A program made the translations under genes and the position numbers. A stretch of DNA of 64,000 nt from Sulfurimonas sp. (lineage in GTDB: Bacteria; Campylobacterota; Campylobacteria; Campylobacterales; Sulfurimonadaceae). The notes beneath the pieces are model-generated. The model was given only the letters and a program-made list of their open reading frames with translations. It did no database searches and was not told the DNA's origin. The stretch lies in the NCBI RefSeq assembly GCF_041583195.1, contig NZ_JBFHGL010000006.1, positions 62,001 through 126,000 on the forward strand, read 5' to 3'. Every line of letters begins with the position of its first letter. The stretch's first letter is position 1. Positions 9,388 to 17,003 of this stretch are shown one piece after another.

Positions 9388-9983
9388 TGTTAACAAAATA
9401 TGACCATAAATTACATAATAGATTGAATTTGCTTGATAGTGATGAGTGCTATTATTTCTTTGAGGCAACTAATGAAGGTTATAAAGGCTCTAAAGTGAAT
9501 GATTTATTGTTTAATTTTAAAAAACCGATAGAAAAAAAAGGTAAAGCAGAATGGTATTATAGGGATAAAGCGGTTGACAAATTTGCAAAATATTTGTCTA
9601 AAATAGAAAGTTTTAATAACAATGTAATGGTAGTGATTCCTGCAGCAACTTCTAAAAATAGAAGTTCTGAATTATTTAATGATAGAATTGATGAGACGGT
9701 AAGAAAGCTAAAGCTGAAATGTCCTAATGTAGTAATAGAAATTCCATTTGATACCAAAATTGATGTTCAAGAGTCACATAATGGAGGGACAAGAAAGGTA
9801 GAGGATATTCAAAATAATACTGAATGGTTAGGGTTTAATACAAAAGCCGAAACTGTAGTCATTGTAGATGATGTATTAACAACCGGTGCTCATTATAGAG
9901 CATGGAAAGATATGATCTTATCAAAGGAACCGACAGTTAAAAGAGTCATAGGATTATTTTTAGCTTTATATACATGGAGATAG
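9387..9983 (+). CDS. Phosphoribosyltransferase-like protein, partner of DprA-like gene
   Basis: This 198-residue protein has a type I phosphoribosyltransferase PRPP loop near residues 155-168 (VVIVDDVLTTGAHY), as in ComF and other PRTases. An upstream segment (NVMVVIPAATSKNRSSELFN) fits the fold's first strand and loop. It may bind or cleave a PRPP-like or nucleotide ligand. Translation is coupled to the DprA-like gene. It lies directly beside the integrase at 9991, a usual place for defence cargo. A nucleotide-signal or DNA-sensing role is inference. Confidence 0.75.
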   Translation: MLTKYDHKLHNRLNLLDSDECYYFFEATNEGYKGSKVNDLLFNFKKPIEKKGKAEWYYRDKAVDKFAKYLSKIESFNNNVMVVIPAATSKNRSSELFNDRIDETVRKLKLKCPNVVIEIPFDTKIDVQESHNGGTRKVEDIQNNTEWLGFNTKAETVVIVDDVLTTGAHYRAWKDMILSKEPTVKRVIGLFLALYTWR

Positions 9984-9990
9984 AAATTGT

Positions 9991-11160
9991 TCAATTTAAA
10001 TAATCACTCAAAACATCATTTGCAGTATTTAAATCAGTTTTAGCATAGCGTTTTGTTACATGTACAGAACTATGTCCCATCGTTTTTCCTATCGCTTCTA
10101 AACTATATCCTTTGTTTATCATTGTATTTCCAAGTAAATGTCTTGAATCGTGTATTCTCATATTAATGCCTAAACTATCAATAAGTTTTTTCCAGTGTCT
10201 ACGAAATGTTTCTTGACTTAATGGTTTGGTTCTATCTTTATGTGCAGTAAATATTAAACCTGAGCTTTTTTGATCATAAGATAATAAAAATTTTTCAAGA
10301 AGTGGATTAAGTGGAAATTCCTGGTTTCGTCTATTCTTAGCATAAATACCTTCTATATTGTATGTCTTAGAGTTAAAATTAATATTTCTCCAATCAAGAG
10401 TCAGTACTTCATTTAAACGTCTACCGGCATATATAAAGAGCATGACCCCTTTATACTTTTGTATAGGATATGATTTTATTGCCTCAAATAGTTTTAGACG
10501 TTCTTCGTCACTAAGTTCAAAGTTAACAGTGTTGTCAAATTTTGGAATTTCAATATTTGTAGCAGGATTTTTATCAATAACATTTTGTTTCATATAATAA
10601 TTGTATAAGGATCTAATTTGCTGTTTTACACTTAAAGCAGTGCGTGGTGAATAAATTTTTTTAGTTAATGGGTTAGTACTTTTTAAAATTAAGTTGACTA
10701 TATCTTGTAAGTCTCTTGTAGTTACTTTTTCAAAATTAATTTCTCCAGCTTTATCTCTTATCCACTTATCATAAAAAGTTGTATTTGTTATTTTTGTATT
10801 TGGATCCCAAATTGAAGCTTTATAAGTCACATATTCATCCCAATATTCATTTAATGTTTTAAAGTCTTTCTTCTTAATAAGACCGTGTTCCTCAAGCTCT
10901 TCTTTTAATTCAGTTCTTTTAGAAATAGCCTTTTTTATAGCTTGTAAGCCAGTTATGCTATTGAAAGAGATAGTTTTCTTGATTTGTTTATTTCGAAAAT
11001 AGAATTTTAGTACTATACTAATATTTTCGTAGTCTAATTTTTTTAGATCATTCTTATTTAGTTCTTTTTTTGAAAAGAGATTTGAACTATCCTTTAGATA
11101 TAATCCTTTTGTATCTAGTACAGGTATATTGATTTTTTTAAGAGAATCATTAAGAGCCAT
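9991..11160 (-). CDS. Tyrosine recombinase (phage-type integrase) of the left element
   Basis: This 389-residue integrase has an N-terminal arm and SAM-like core-binding domain (about 100-200) and a C-terminal catalytic domain. The catalytic residues are visible: the first Arg in YAGRRLNEVLTLDW, then IHDSRHLLG (HxxR), GHSSVHVTKRY (His and nucleophile Tyr). It integrates or excises the element at tRNA-Leu. The gene lies about 145 bp left of the tRNA fragment and next to two tandem 11-bp repeats that could be arm sites. The frame is intact, so the element may still be mobile. Confidence 0.93.
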   Translation of the reverse strand: MALNDSLKKINIPVLDTKGLYLKDSSNLFSKKELNKNDLKKLDYENISIVLKFYFRNKQIKKTISFNSITGLQAIKKAISKRTELKEELEEHGLIKKKDFKTLNEYWDEYVTYKASIWDPNTKITNTTFYDKWIRDKAGEINFEKVTTRDLQDIVNLILKSTNPLTKKIYSPRTALSVKQQIRSLYNYYMKQNVIDKNPATNIEIPKFDNTVNFELSDEERLKLFEAIKSYPIQKYKGVMLFIYAGRRLNEVLTLDWRNINFNSKTYNIEGIYAKNRRNQEFPLNPLLEKFLLSYDQKSSGLIFTAHKDRTKPLSQETFRRHWKKLIDSLGINMRIHDSRHLLGNTMINKGYSLEAIGKTMGHSSVHVTKRYAKTDLNTANDVLSDYLN

Positions 11161-11182
11161 TAAAATTCCTATTTTGATTTAA

Positions 11183-11204
11183 GGGTACGGTTTGGGTACG
11201 GTTT
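11183..11204. repeat. Two tandem 11-bp repeats GGGTACGGTTT (candidate integrase arm sites)
   Basis: GGGTACGGTTT occurs twice with no gap (11183-11193, 11194-11204), 22 bp upstream of the integrase start and about 100 bp from the tRNA fragment. Tandem pairs of this kind are where the integrase N-terminal domain binds in many elements. A matching arrangement with another sequence lies on the other side of the core at 11412. Confidence 0.6.
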
Positions 11205-11303
11205 TAGATATAAAACTATATAAAATGGTATCATAAAGAAATTAATAAAAGCCCAAAAAATAGGCTATATATAACACAGTATTACTTGATATAACATATA
11301 TAA

Positions 11304-11362
11304 GTCAGACTTAGGATCTGGTGCCGCAAGGTGTGGAGGTTCGAGTCCTCTCATCCGCACCA
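11304..11362 (+). other. 3' fragment of tRNA-Leu(UAG), integration junction
   Basis: The sequence holds the anticodon arm with loop CTTAGGA (anticodon TAG), the variable arm, the T-loop GGTTCGAGTCC and the acceptor 3' strand ending CCA at 11360-11362. The 5' half is missing: the bases at the expected 5' end do not pair with the acceptor strand. It is a tRNA-Leu fragment left by site-specific integration. The full gene should lie left of the window. Integrase genes lie on both sides, so this is the junction of two elements. Confidence 0.85.
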
Positions 11363-11411
11363 TCCCTTAATAAACCCCTAAAATAAGTCATTTCAAGAGT
11401 TCAAAAATCTG

Positions 11412-11433
11412 ATTGTGCCAAAATTGTGCCAAT
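11412..11433. repeat. Two tandem 11-bp repeats ATTGTGCCAAA/T (candidate integrase arm sites)
   Basis: ATTGTGCCAA occurs at 11412 and again at 11423, a period of 11 as in the pair at 11183. It lies 50 bp right of the tRNA fragment and at the 3' side of the second integrase gene. This probably is the arm-binding site of the second integrase. Confidence 0.55.
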
Positions 11434-11450
11434 GATGTTCCAACTCCTTT

Positions 11451-12539
11451 TTACAGCTTGTCAAACACTGTTGATATTTTAGAATCTGAGGGAACGAATT
11501 TAGAGTATTTTTCCAGAGTAATTTTTGAATTTTTATGTCCCATTACTTTTGATACCCAAGCTAAATTAGAACCATCTTGTAAGTGTAAACTACAAAATGT
11601 ATGACGTGTCTGGTATATAGTCCTATATTTAATATCTGCTTTTTTAAGAACTTTCTTCCATAAACCATTTCTCAGATTTTTACTGTCAAAAAAATGTGAA
11701 TCATTAGGATTTAAGAATACATAACTTTTCTTCTGTCCAGTAATTGCATACTGATCTACAAGATAATCATACAATGAATCAAGTATGGGAATAGTTCTGA
11801 CACTAGATTTTGTCTTTGGAAGACCTTCAAGTCCTCTTCCTATCGTAGCAACTATATCAATAGTACGATTATCAAGATCCACATTTTCCCATTTTAAAGC
11901 GATCAGTTCACCGGTTCTTACTCCAGTCATAAAGAGAGTCGCAATCAAGTTTTTGTCTTGACCTTCAGCAGCTTCAAGTATCTTACCAACTTCATCTAAT
12001 GAAAAGGGAATAATACTTTTTTCAATATGAGGAGGAAGTGCTTTAGATTTTCTAACTGGATTTGATAGAACTACTTCATCATCTACGGCATCTTGCACTA
12101 TGGTGCCAAACACTTTTTTAATTGCATTTACACGTCTTGAAGAGAGCCCATTTTTATATAGTTTATTTTTCCAAACACTGACTTCACTTGCTTTTATTTT
12201 ATCTAACGTTACATTTCCAAAATATGGTTGGATATGTTTTCTGTATATATTTCGATAGTCAACTGTGGTAGTTGGTTTTCTTTCAGCTTCATGAGCTGTA
12301 AAAGAAATCTCTGCATACTCATCAACAGTCGGAATTTTAGCTTTTTCATTTTCAAAGAACTCTCCACTTGTTACTTTAAGAATCAACTGTGGAATTATCT
12401 GTAAATTTGCTATCTTTACATTTGTTTTAGAATTATCAAGATGTAAAGGCCTTTTTATAACCTTTCCATTAAAACTAAACCTAATCCAAAGCTTATTACC
12501 ACGTGTAAAAAGCTTTGGTTGTGTCATATTATGTATCAT
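11451..12539 (-). CDS. Tyrosine recombinase (integrase) of the right element
   Basis: This 362-residue phage-type integrase shows TGVRTGELIALKW (first catalytic Arg), YQTRHTFCSLHLQDG (HxxR-type box) and MGHKNSKITLEKYSKF (His and Tyr nucleophile). A start at 12539 is supported by AAGGAGACAGC just before ATG. It is a different subfamily from the integrase at 9991 and lies on the other side of the tRNA-Leu fragment. An excisionase-like gene is upstream. Two integrases facing one att site points to tandem integration at one tRNA locus. Confidence 0.92.
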   Translation of the reverse strand: MIHNMTQPKLFTRGNKLWIRFSFNGKVIKRPLHLDNSKTNVKIANLQIIPQLILKVTSGEFFENEKAKIPTVDEYAEISFTAHEAERKPTTTVDYRNIYRKHIQPYFGNVTLDKIKASEVSVWKNKLYKNGLSSRRVNAIKKVFGTIVQDAVDDEVVLSNPVRKSKALPPHIEKSIIPFSLDEVGKILEAAEGQDKNLIATLFMTGVRTGELIALKWENVDLDNRTIDIVATIGRGLEGLPKTKSSVRTIPILDSLYDYLVDQYAITGQKKSYVFLNPNDSHFFDSKNLRNGLWKKVLKKADIKYRTIYQTRHTFCSLHLQDGSNLAWVSKVMGHKNSKITLEKYSKFVPSDSKISTVFDKL

Positions 12540-12621
12540 GCTGTCTCCTTAGCATAACCCATAAACGACTTTTCTAACAACAGGGATATTTTACTGTTTT
12601 TGTTGATTTTAATCAAATAGT

Positions 12622-12930
12622 TTAACATGCTATATCCTCTAAAATATCAGACACTATTTCAGAAGTATTAATGTCATTTGATTTATAAGTAGTAACCCAT
12701 TCATCAAGCGCATATTTGTCGAATAGTAGCTTCCCTTTTTTATAATAGTGCTTGCCTTGAATAAGCTCATCATTTTTTAGTTTGTGCAGATGGTCTTTTG
12801 AATATCCAAGATAATAAGCTGCTTCGTTGATGTTTAACCATCTCTTTTCAGGATTTGTATTTTCTAAGAGTTGATTAACTTTAAGTACAAGCTCATCAAT
12901 CTTCTCTAAGTTTTCATATTTTATTTCCAC
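12622..12930 (-). CDS. Excisionase/MerR-like HTH DNA-binding protein
   Basis: The C-terminal 60 residues (WLNINEAAYYLGYSKDHLHK followed by a wing) are the HTH_17 winged helix of excisionases. I chose a GTG start at 12930 because ATAAAGGAGT sits 7 nt before it; a longer frame to 13077 exists but runs into repeated DNA. The result is 102 residues: a short coiled-coil N-terminus (EKIDELVLKVNQLLENTN) plus the HTH. It lies about 80 bp upstream of the integrase at 11451, as a recombination directionality factor would. Confidence 0.75.
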   Translation of the reverse strand: MEIKYENLEKIDELVLKVNQLLENTNPEKRWLNINEAAYYLGYSKDHLHKLKNDELIQGKHYYKKGKLLFDKYALDEWVTTYKSNDINTSEIVSDILEDIAC

Positions 12931-13045
12931 GAAAACTCCTTTATAAAAAGTAATTTCAGCTAAAGAAGCTGATATAAGTTCTCGAAAGAAATTAGTTGAT
13001 GAACATGCAGGTGAGCCTAACTGTATGTTTATTTGAGTGCTACTT

Positions 13046-13195
13046 TTAGATATTTTATAGTGAGGGGTATAGCACATTAATTTTTTTATTGAAAAAATAG
13101 ATTGTGCATGAATCTACATCTCATTTATTAAAATAGTTTCTCTCCTATTAGATATATTATGGTGAGGTATAGCATTAATTGAAAAAAGTAGAAAA
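13046..13195. repeat. Pair of imperfect direct repeats with GGTATAGCA core
   Basis: Two related stretches, 13046-13103 and 13148-13195, share AGATAT-TTAT-GTGAGG-TATAGCA-ATTAAT and then TTGAAAAAA. A third, inverted relative lies at 16362-16404. The first copy overlaps the upstream extension of the excisionase-like frame, which argues for the shorter start of that gene. They could be regulator sites or remnants of element ends. The rest of 13078-13397 has no gene I can support. Confidence 0.45.
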
Positions 13196-13268
13196 GTGAA
13201 TTTTGTTAAGGTTAGATTGAGTAGTTTATAAAATTTAAAATGATATATTTGTAATTTAATTAAGATCA

Positions 13269-13314
13269 TTTTTTCCGCTTCTTAAATATGATACTGTTTT
13301 TTCCGCTTCTTAAA
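13269..13314. repeat. 18-bp perfect direct repeat TTTTTTCCGCTTCTTAAA
   Basis: The 18-mer occurs at 13269-13286 and 13297-13314, spaced by 10 bp (28-bp period, near 2.7 helical turns). It lies in the non-coding stretch between the excisionase-like gene and the gene at 13398. Possibly a protein-binding site or iteron. Confidence 0.55.
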
Positions 13315-13397
13315 CTATATAAGTGTTGTCAAATATATATAGATTATTATTTGAATTTTGAGATGTCTTAAATCTTACTTCGCAGATCTTTTTGTAT

Positions 13398-14147
13398 CTA
13401 CACTATTTCTGTCTTAGAAACCAATAGTTTCTCCAGCGAGCTAATCTCTTCTGAATTTTCCTCCATTAGTACTTTTATAATTGCTTGTTGCTCAGAACTC
13501 ATAACTGTATTTGTTGAGTTTTCTATGCTTTCTTTATATTCTTTCAGTAGTTCATTTTTATACTCGTTAAGTAGCTTGGAAGCTTCCAGCTCTGATTCAG
13601 GTCGTTCACCTCGTTCTTGCATCATAATTTGAGCATATTCATCTATTCTGTTTTTTATTTCTTCTTTAACAATGCTAGATTTAACTCCAGATAAGTCTTT
13701 AGAATATAGATTTTCTAAAAATTCATCAACTACAGAATTCTCTTGATCTGCTATACTAGCACTAGCTGTTTCTTTTGCATATTGTTCTTTTAATTCTCTA
13801 GCTACTCTTTTTATCTCATCAGATAAATAACCACTGTTATCAGGATTGTTTATTTTGTCATCTAGATTATCTAAAATCGATTGTCTATCAGTTTTATATT
13901 CTCTTTCAATCTGAAGTTTACCATCTGAGAAACTTTCATTTTTTATACTCATGCTGAAACTAAGAGATAATTTTATAGCACCTTTGTCTTTGTCAGACAT
14001 ACCGACTAAAAGCTGATTAAGTATTTCATTTGCTTTATCATCAAGAGTATCAACTTTAACATCATCAACATTGATATTTTGTTGTTTTGATTGAGCTGTT
14101 TTATTGGTACTGTGGTATTGGATTTGTATTGCGGAAGTAACATTCAT
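13398..14147 (-). CDS. Hypothetical helical protein
   Basis: This 249-residue acidic, mostly helical protein is without transmembrane or signal segments. It is Q/N-rich at the N-terminus and has long E/K-rich stretches. I see no known domain. Its size and style resemble chromosomal helper proteins of unknown function in Campylobacterota, but that is an impression. It has a TetR-type gene 77 bp upstream and an ACCGAACGGT inverted repeat in between, so it may be the target of that regulator. Confidence 0.6.
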   Translation of the reverse strand: MNVTSAIQIQYHSTNKTAQSKQQNINVDDVKVDTLDDKANEILNQLLVGMSDKDKGAIKLSLSFSMSIKNESFSDGKLQIEREYKTDRQSILDNLDDKINNPDNSGYLSDEIKRVARELKEQYAKETASASIADQENSVVDEFLENLYSKDLSGVKSSIVKEEIKNRIDEYAQIMMQERGERPESELEASKLLNEYKNELLKEYKESIENSTNTVMSSEQQAIIKVLMEENSEEISSLEKLLVSKTEIV

Positions 14148-14201
14148 AATATTCTCCTAATATTTTATTAAAAATATTAAGCAATGAGTATTCCAAATTA
14201 T

Positions 14202-14211
14202 ACCGAACGGT
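14202..14211. promoter_or_regulatory. Inverted repeat ACCG-AA-CGGT, possible TetR operator
   Basis: The 10-bp palindrome lies 54 nt upstream of the gene at 13398 and just after the TetR stop. A looser relative (ACCGTCCGTT) is at 14955-14964, upstream of tetR. Two related sites around a TetR gene fit autoregulation plus control of the downstream gene, but the similarity is short. Confidence 0.35.
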
Positions 14212-14223
14212 TTGTATTTTATT

Positions 14224-14814
14224 TTAAAGTTCTAAAATATATGAATTTAGCACATCAAAACTTTTCCTTAGAGCATCCAAATCGTTATATGCTTTAGCAG
14301 TGCCTATTGAACCCTCAATTGATGATATGATAAAAAGAGATTTACTCTTTGCATCAAACTTGGTTTTTGTTTGGTTTAAGTCCTGTGCATATTGAAGCGC
14401 TTCTGTAACAGAATCTTCCCATCTTTTATAAACACTTTTTAAATAGGTAAAGAACTCTTCATTTTTATCACTCATATCTATTATGAAATTATTAAGAGGG
14501 CATCCATGCTTTATAGACAAAAAACTACTCTTATCTGCATACATAGCGTAAAATTCATCTATCTGTTTTGTTATGGTCTCTAATGGCTTTTCACTTTGTT
14601 TTAGAGGCTCTATCCATCCAGAAGTTAGGATAGGTTCTAAATAGTGCTCCATAGTTGCTAAAATAAGTACGTCTTTTGTAGAGAAATGATAATACATCGC
14701 ACCTTTTGTAAGTTTGGCGATATCTAAAATATCAGACATACTTGTAGCACAATAACCTTTTTTATATAGCAAGTCAAATGTAATATCTATTAGTAGCTTT
14801 TTAGTCTTATTCAT
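14224..14814 (-). CDS. TetR/AcrR family transcriptional regulator
   Basis: This 196-residue protein has the TetR N-terminal HTH (residues 4-50: LLIDITFDLLYKKGYCATSM, then LTKGAMYYHFSTKDVLI) with the classic K-G-x-x-Y-x-H-F recognition helix. The C-terminal ligand domain contains a short Cys motif (KHGCPLNN), common in the YxaF/LmrA-like group of TetR proteins. The ligand is unknown. It likely regulates itself and perhaps the gene at 13398. Confidence 0.88.
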   Translation of the reverse strand: MNKTKKLLIDITFDLLYKKGYCATSMSDILDIAKLTKGAMYYHFSTKDVLILATMEHYLEPILTSGWIEPLKQSEKPLETITKQIDEFYAMYADKSSFLSIKHGCPLNNFIIDMSDKNEEFFTYLKSVYKRWEDSVTEALQYAQDLNQTKTKFDAKSKSLFIISSIEGSIGTAKAYNDLDALRKSFDVLNSYILEL

Positions 14815-14910
14815 AAATAGATTTTACATAGATATTGATTTTATTTTTATTAATAACTATGGATTATCCATTATTGATATATTTTTTGATTAGTAAATGC
14901 TAGTTAAATA

Positions 14911-14949
14911 GTTATAAATTAGATGAATATTCACCATCTAATTTATAAC
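14911..14949. other. Perfect 15-bp inverted repeat (hairpin)
   Basis: GTTATAAATTAGATG (14911-14925) is exactly complementary to CATCTAATTTATAAC (14935-14949) around a 9-nt loop. There is no T-run, so it is not a classical terminator. It lies about 97 bp upstream of tetR and could be a protein-binding palindrome or part of an origin. Confidence 0.65.
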
Positions 14950-15067
14950 ACTTAACCGTCCGTTGTTTGACATAACAGATTAATAACCCATTTTATATAA
15001 ACTTTAGTTGTATTTAGCAGTATTTTCACCTAATTTGACAAACATAATATGTGAAAAATGGCACATC

Positions 15068-15155
15068 TGTTATGTAACTGAGGGTATAAGTGCACTTTTT
15101 GTTATGTAACTCACTGTATAAGTGGGTATTTATTATGTAACTGAGGGTATAAGTA
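15068..15155. repeat. Three iteron-like 25-bp direct repeats, period 31-32 bp
   Basis: The unit TGTTATGTAACTGAGGG with TATAAGTG after it starts at 15068, 15100 and 15131. Copies 1 and 3 differ at only two bases; copy 2 differs in the middle (TCACTG). The regular three-turn spacing is typical of iterons bound by a replication initiator or of multiple operator sites. Confidence 0.7.
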
Positions 15156-15367
15156 GAGCCCAAACTATATAATAATTTATATTATTCGAGCTGATTAGTA
15201 GATTTTTGTTGCCTTTGCTCTGGCATTAACCTGATTTACTAGGTTGAATAAATAAATTTCCAATGACCAGTTGGCTATTTATTGTAGTTGTTATTATAGC
15301 AGAAGTTATCCCTGACCGTATTATATATTAATTGAGCTAACCTAATAGTAGATTTTAAAGAAATAAA

Positions 15368-15489
15368 TTGCGACTATTTTTGCGGCTATTATTGCGACTG
15401 TATATATTGTCAATATATCCATATAATGTGATGTTATACAGCATTATGAATTTTGAAAATCATTAAAATATTGCGGCTATTTTTGCGGC
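15368..15489. repeat. TTGCGRC repeats with 12-bp period, two clusters
   Basis: TTGCGAC/TTGCGGC starts at 15368, 15380 and 15392, and again at 15471 and 15483, always 12 bp apart and followed by TATT/TGTA. They lie downstream of the 25-bp iterons. Five near-identical 7-mers on one strand in 120 bp is far above chance in this AT-rich DNA. DnaA-like or initiator binding is possible. Confidence 0.6.
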
Positions 15490-15643
15490 TATTAAAATTT
15501 AGTGATTGACTATATAACTTTTTAATAATTAATTTTATTTGCTTTAATAATCTCTACAAAAAATATAAAAAACTATAAACTTCATGATGATATGCAGCCT
15601 CTCAATGATATAATTGACTATTAAACATTTAGGAGTTAAGTAG

Positions 15644-16153
15644 ATGTCTCTTGAACACGATAAAAAGTACAAAAAACTTTATAATTATATTTATAAGTTT
15701 AAGCAGAGTGTTGCTCTTGTAGAAGATGACATTACAACTAACTTACTAGATGATTTAAAAAAAGATCTACAATCCAAAACAATATTTGTGTATATAGACT
15801 TTAAAAATATACATTCCACAAGAGAATTAGCTACTAAACTAATTGAACAATATAAACTACATATTGATAATAATATAGATATAAAACTATCTTCAGATGA
15901 TTATACGGCTTTAGATTATATTTTAGAACTTTTTGAACAAGCAGAAACTATACATGAAAACATAACGATATGGATGGATAGCTTTACAAATGTTTTAACT
16001 ATGGAAGAAGATTGGTTATTTGGATTATTACGAGGACACTTCCAGCAAAATCAATACACTGTATATATTTTTACGTCTGATTCAAAAGATAAAATCAATA
16101 GTGTTTTTTACGATAAAGAAAATCCTTTTTTTAGATTTGCACGTATTATATAA
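15644..16153 (+). CDS. Degenerate STAND/AAA ATPase-like protein lacking a P-loop
   Basis: This 169-residue protein resembles the core of archaeal-type ATPase_2/AAA_35 domains: TIFVYIDFKNIHSTRELATK matches the strand and helix after Walker A, ITIWMDSFTNVL sits where Walker B (hhhhDE) belongs, and LLRGHFQQNQYTVYIFTSDS then FYDKENPFFRFARII match the conserved C-terminal part. The expected GxxGxGKT is replaced by LVEDDITTNLLDD, so ATP binding is probably lost. It has a ribosome site AGGAG. It may be a regulatory leftover of a larger ATPase. Confidence 0.6.
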   Translation: MSLEHDKKYKKLYNYIYKFKQSVALVEDDITTNLLDDLKKDLQSKTIFVYIDFKNIHSTRELATKLIEQYKLHIDNNIDIKLSSDDYTALDYILELFEQAETIHENITIWMDSFTNVLTMEEDWLFGLLRGHFQQNQYTVYIFTSDSKDKINSVFYDKENPFFRFARII

Positions 16154-16476
16154 ATTATTGAGTTAGTAAATGTCTAGTTAAGAGAAGACATTCCATAAAT
16201 TTTTTTTATGAATTATACACCAATACAAATTTCAAGTTGATTGTTCTGTTTTAGTTCGTCCATTTTTTCTGCATCCATTGTATTATTTTGAATTTTAAGC
16301 TATCACGTGCGGTTCTAAAATTGGCAGTGATAAAGCTCTTAAAAAGTAGATTTAATAAATATATTGAATTTTTTCAACAATTGTTTTTAAGTGCTATACC
16401 ACTCGTTGTAAAAGATATGTGCAGTAATGCAATAACTATCTGAGATATCTTAGTTTACATCCGGTGGAGGATAATT
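16154..16476. other. Non-coding region with inverted copy of the GGTATAGCA repeat
   Basis: No gene is supported in these 323 bp. At 16362-16404 the minus strand reads GAGTGGTATAGCACTTAA, then TTGTTGAAAAAATTCAAT, matching the repeats at 13046 and 13148 in opposite orientation. A strong ribosome site GGTGGAGGA ends the region just before the gene at 16477. Confidence 0.45.
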
Positions 16477-16827
16477 ATGAAAACAGAAAAAATGATAGAA
16501 AAATATATTAAGGATAATGTGCTTGATCTCAATCAAAAGTATGGTACAAAAGCCAAAAGGGCTGAAGCTGCAATTATCAATATAATTGAAAACTCTACTA
16601 TAGAGTCTGTGACAAAAATTTTGGACCTTATATCATACCAAGAAATACAAAGTGGAGATGAAACTGATTTGAATGAGATTCTATATATAAAAATAGGAGG
16701 AGGAGAGTATAGTGCGTATATAAATTACATATGTGTGCCACGAGAAATATTGAAAAAATCTGTACAAAAAAGGCTGTTTCCAAGGAGATTAGTTTCGATT
16801 GACGCTAAAAAACTTATTATTAAATAA
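16477..16827 (+). CDS. Small hypothetical protein
   Basis: This 116-residue basic protein has a helical N-terminal half (MIEKYIKDNVLDLNQKYGTK) and a likely beta C-terminal half. There is no known family. The ribosome site GTGGAGG is strong and well placed. It is the last gene before the core-like cytochrome block, so it may mark the right edge of the mobile region. Confidence 0.55.
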   Translation: MKTEKMIEKYIKDNVLDLNQKYGTKAKRAEAAIINIIENSTIESVTKILDLISYQEIQSGDETDLNEILYIKIGGGEYSAYINYICVPREILKKSVQKRLFPRRLVSIDAKKLIIK

Positions 16828-16864
16828 AGTATTTTTTATGGGTAATATTTATTTCAATTATCTA

Positions 16865-16910
16865 TAAAATTCTATGTATCTTTAATGCTCCAAAACTATA
16901 TAGAATTTTA
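16865..16910. terminator. Inverted repeat between convergent genes
   Basis: TAAAATTCTAT (16865-16875) pairs with ATAGAATTTTA (16900-16910). A second inverted repeat, TTGGAACAC (16944-16952) with GTGTTCCAA (16975-16983), follows. Both lie between the convergent genes ending at 16827 and 17004, where termination from both sides is needed. Loops are long, so strength is uncertain. Confidence 0.4.
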
Positions 16911-17003
16911 GGAAATTAGATATATTCATTTTCTGAACACTTTTTGGAACACGTTAATCTAATTTTAGTGTTTTGTGTTCCAAAGGATAGTAAAACATGA
17001 ATA

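Larger units (their letters stand above)
14815..15643. other. Non-coding, repeat-rich region (829 bp)
   Basis: No gene is supported here. The stretch holds a perfect 15-bp stem (14911), three 25-bp direct repeats (15068-15155), and two clusters of 12-bp-period TTGCGRC repeats (15368-15398 and 15471-15489), all in very AT-rich DNA. This density of iteron-like repeats is what a plasmid or element replication origin looks like, though no recognisable initiator gene is adjacent. Confidence 0.6.

Noticed and set aside
11280-11363. Complete tRNA-Leu gene
   Set aside because: The acceptor 5' strand and D-arm are missing; only the part from the anticodon arm to CCA is present.
16208-16290. Minus-strand peptide MDAEKMDELKQNNQLEICIG
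   Set aside because: Only 21 codons, no ribosome site, an in-frame stop close upstream; cannot be told from chance.
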